32,651 bases of DNA from Lachnospiraceae bacterium (GTDB lineage: Bacteria; Bacillota; Clostridia; Lachnospirales; Lachnospiraceae), in NCBI GenBank assembly GCA_022774705.1, contig JALFLM010000192.1, positions 1 to 32,651 of the forward strand. The letters run 5' to 3'. The position numbers and the translations under genes were made by a program. Below, in pieces: positions 31,780-32,651 of this stretch (position 1 is its first letter; every line of letters begins with the position of its first letter). The notes beneath the pieces were generated by a model. That model was not told the origin of the DNA and did not search any database. It worked only from the letters and a program-made list of their open reading frames with translations.

Positions 31780-32651
31780 ATGAAGTATGTTATTGTTCTG
31801 GGTGACGGTATGGCAGATAAGCCCATTGAAGAACTCAATGATAAGACGCCTCTTGAGTATGCAAAGACCCCTGTTATGGATGAAATGGCTGTAAAGTCAG
31901 AAATTGGTCTTGCTTATACAATACCGGAAGGTATGAAACCCGGCAGTGATACTGCCAATCTTGCAGTATTGGGTTATTATCCACGCAGATATTATACCGG
32001 CCGTTCACCGCTGGAGGCCCTGAGTATTGGTGTTCCCATGAAAGATACAGATATTGCTCTGAGATGTAATATTGTTACTTTGTCTGAAGAAGAAGATAAT
32101 TATGCTGATAAAAGAATTCTGGATCACAGTTCGGGAGAAATTTCTACGGAAGAAGCAGATGTGCTGATTCAGGCTGTAAAGGATGCTTTTCAGAGTGAAA
32201 AGTTCCAGTTTTACACAGGTACAAGCTACCGCCACCTTCTGATCTGGAATAAAGGAGAGGTACTGGAATTTACACAGCCTCATGATATTCTGGGACAGGT
32301 GATCGGGCAGTATCTGCCGGAAAGAGAAGAATTCCGCTATATGATGGAGAAAAGCTATGAAATTCTGAATAATCATCCTGTTAATCTTAAAAGGGCAGAG
32401 AAAGGACTGAACAAAGCCAATTCTTTGTGGTTCTGGGGCGCAGGTACAAAGCCGGGCCTTTCTTCCTTTGAAGAGAAAACCGGTAAAAGGGGTGCCATGA
32501 TTTCGGCTGTGGATCTGCTGAAAGGAATTGCTGTAGGGGCAGATATGAAAGTAATTGAGGTTCCCGGAGCGAATGGCTCTCTTCATACCAATTATGAAGG
32601 AAAAGCGCAGGCAGCCATCGACGTGCTGACAAAAGATGATTATGATTTTGT
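31780..32651 (+). CDS. apgM-type phosphoglycerate mutase / proposed homoserine kinase homologue (partial)
   Basis: The gene runs past the window end; 290 codons are seen, without a stop or frameshift. The start MKYVIVLGDGMADKPIEELNDKTPLEYA is the typical cofactor-independent, archaeal-type phosphoglycerate mutase (alkaline phosphatase superfamily). The metal/catalytic-Ser block is MKPGSDTANLAVLGYYP, and LWFWGAGTKPGLSSF is also conserved. In some clostridia a subgroup (TIGR02535) has been proposed to be an alternative homoserine kinase, so the reaction is not settled by this sequence. GTGAGGAAG precedes the ATG. Confidence 0.92.
   Translation, partial: MKYVIVLGDGMADKPIEELNDKTPLEYAKTPVMDEMAVKSEIGLAYTIPEGMKPGSDTANLAVLGYYPRRYYTGRSPLEALSIGVPMKDTDIALRCNIVTLSEEEDNYADKRILDHSSGEISTEEADVLIQAVKDAFQSEKFQFYTGTSYRHLLIWNKGEVLEFTQPHDILGQVIGQYLPEREEFRYMMEKSYEILNNHPVNLKRAEKGLNKANSLWFWGAGTKPGLSSFEEKTGKRGAMISAVDLLKGIAVGADMKVIEVPGANGSLHTNYEGKAQAAIDVLTKDDYDF

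Overview
The window looks like chromosomal DNA of a low-to-mid GC Gram-positive anaerobe, most likely a Clostridia/Lachnospiraceae relative. The grounds are strong AGGAGG-type ribosome sites, TTGACA-N17-TATAAT promoters, a Tad pilus cluster without secretin genes, a YhaO/YhaN-type nuclease pair, and an apgM-type phosphoglycerate mutase homologue. Genus cannot be fixed from the sequence alone. I saw no phage, insertion sequence or CRISPR array; almost everything is dense, ordinary-looking chromosomal coding sequence.

Layout. 1-930: 3' end of a 23S rRNA gene, no 5S gene after it, then a six-tRNA array (Asp, Val, Tyr, initiator Met, Phe, Lys) with its own promoter, a terminator and a 46-bp perfect palindrome. 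931-2769 (-): a glycogen branching-enzyme homologue that lacks key catalytic residues. 2770-3001: a divergent promoter region. 3002-13246 (+): a compact Tad (tight adherence) pilus operon: TadZ-like, TadA ATPase, TadB, an enlarged TadC, a Flp-type pilin, a large DUF5702/TadG-like protein, TadE with a duplicated Cys module, prepilin peptidase, a second TadE and a membrane protein with an FHA domain. 13320-16135: HIT hydrolase, MurG (-), a TSCPD-domain protein (-) and MTA/SAH nucleosidase. 16265-19796: a membrane protein of unknown function, an 89-residue unknown protein, an Mrp/NBP35 Fe-S carrier, and an unusual chimeric protein ending in a likely sliding-clamp-binding peptide. 19919-23890: pyridoxine/pyridoxamine kinase-like protein, alpha/beta hydrolase translationally coupled to a CAT-fold acetyltransferase, and IlvE (-). 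24108-28261 (-): an SbcD/SbcC-like operon (YhaO/YhaN type) in which the SMC-like ATPase carries a membrane hairpin. 28501-30087: a nucleoid-associated (YejK-type) protein behind two chained mini-ORFs, and a BlaI-type repressor with a palindrome on its own promoter. 30314-32651: an unknown polytopic membrane protein and the 5' part of an apgM-type gene, cut by the window end.

How the parts work together. The Tad genes should build one envelope machine: ATPase and inner-membrane platform, a tiny pilin, minor pilins, the peptidase that matures them, and an FHA protein that could tie assembly to Ser/Thr phosphorylation. YhaO/YhaN should act together as a membrane-tethered DNA-end processing complex. 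The most unusual items are the predicted inactive GlgB homologue, the enlarged TadC, the chimeric protein with a QMSLF tail, the mini-ORF chain before the YejK-type gene, and a family of GTAAYTGTTCAGA inverted repeats seen at three places.
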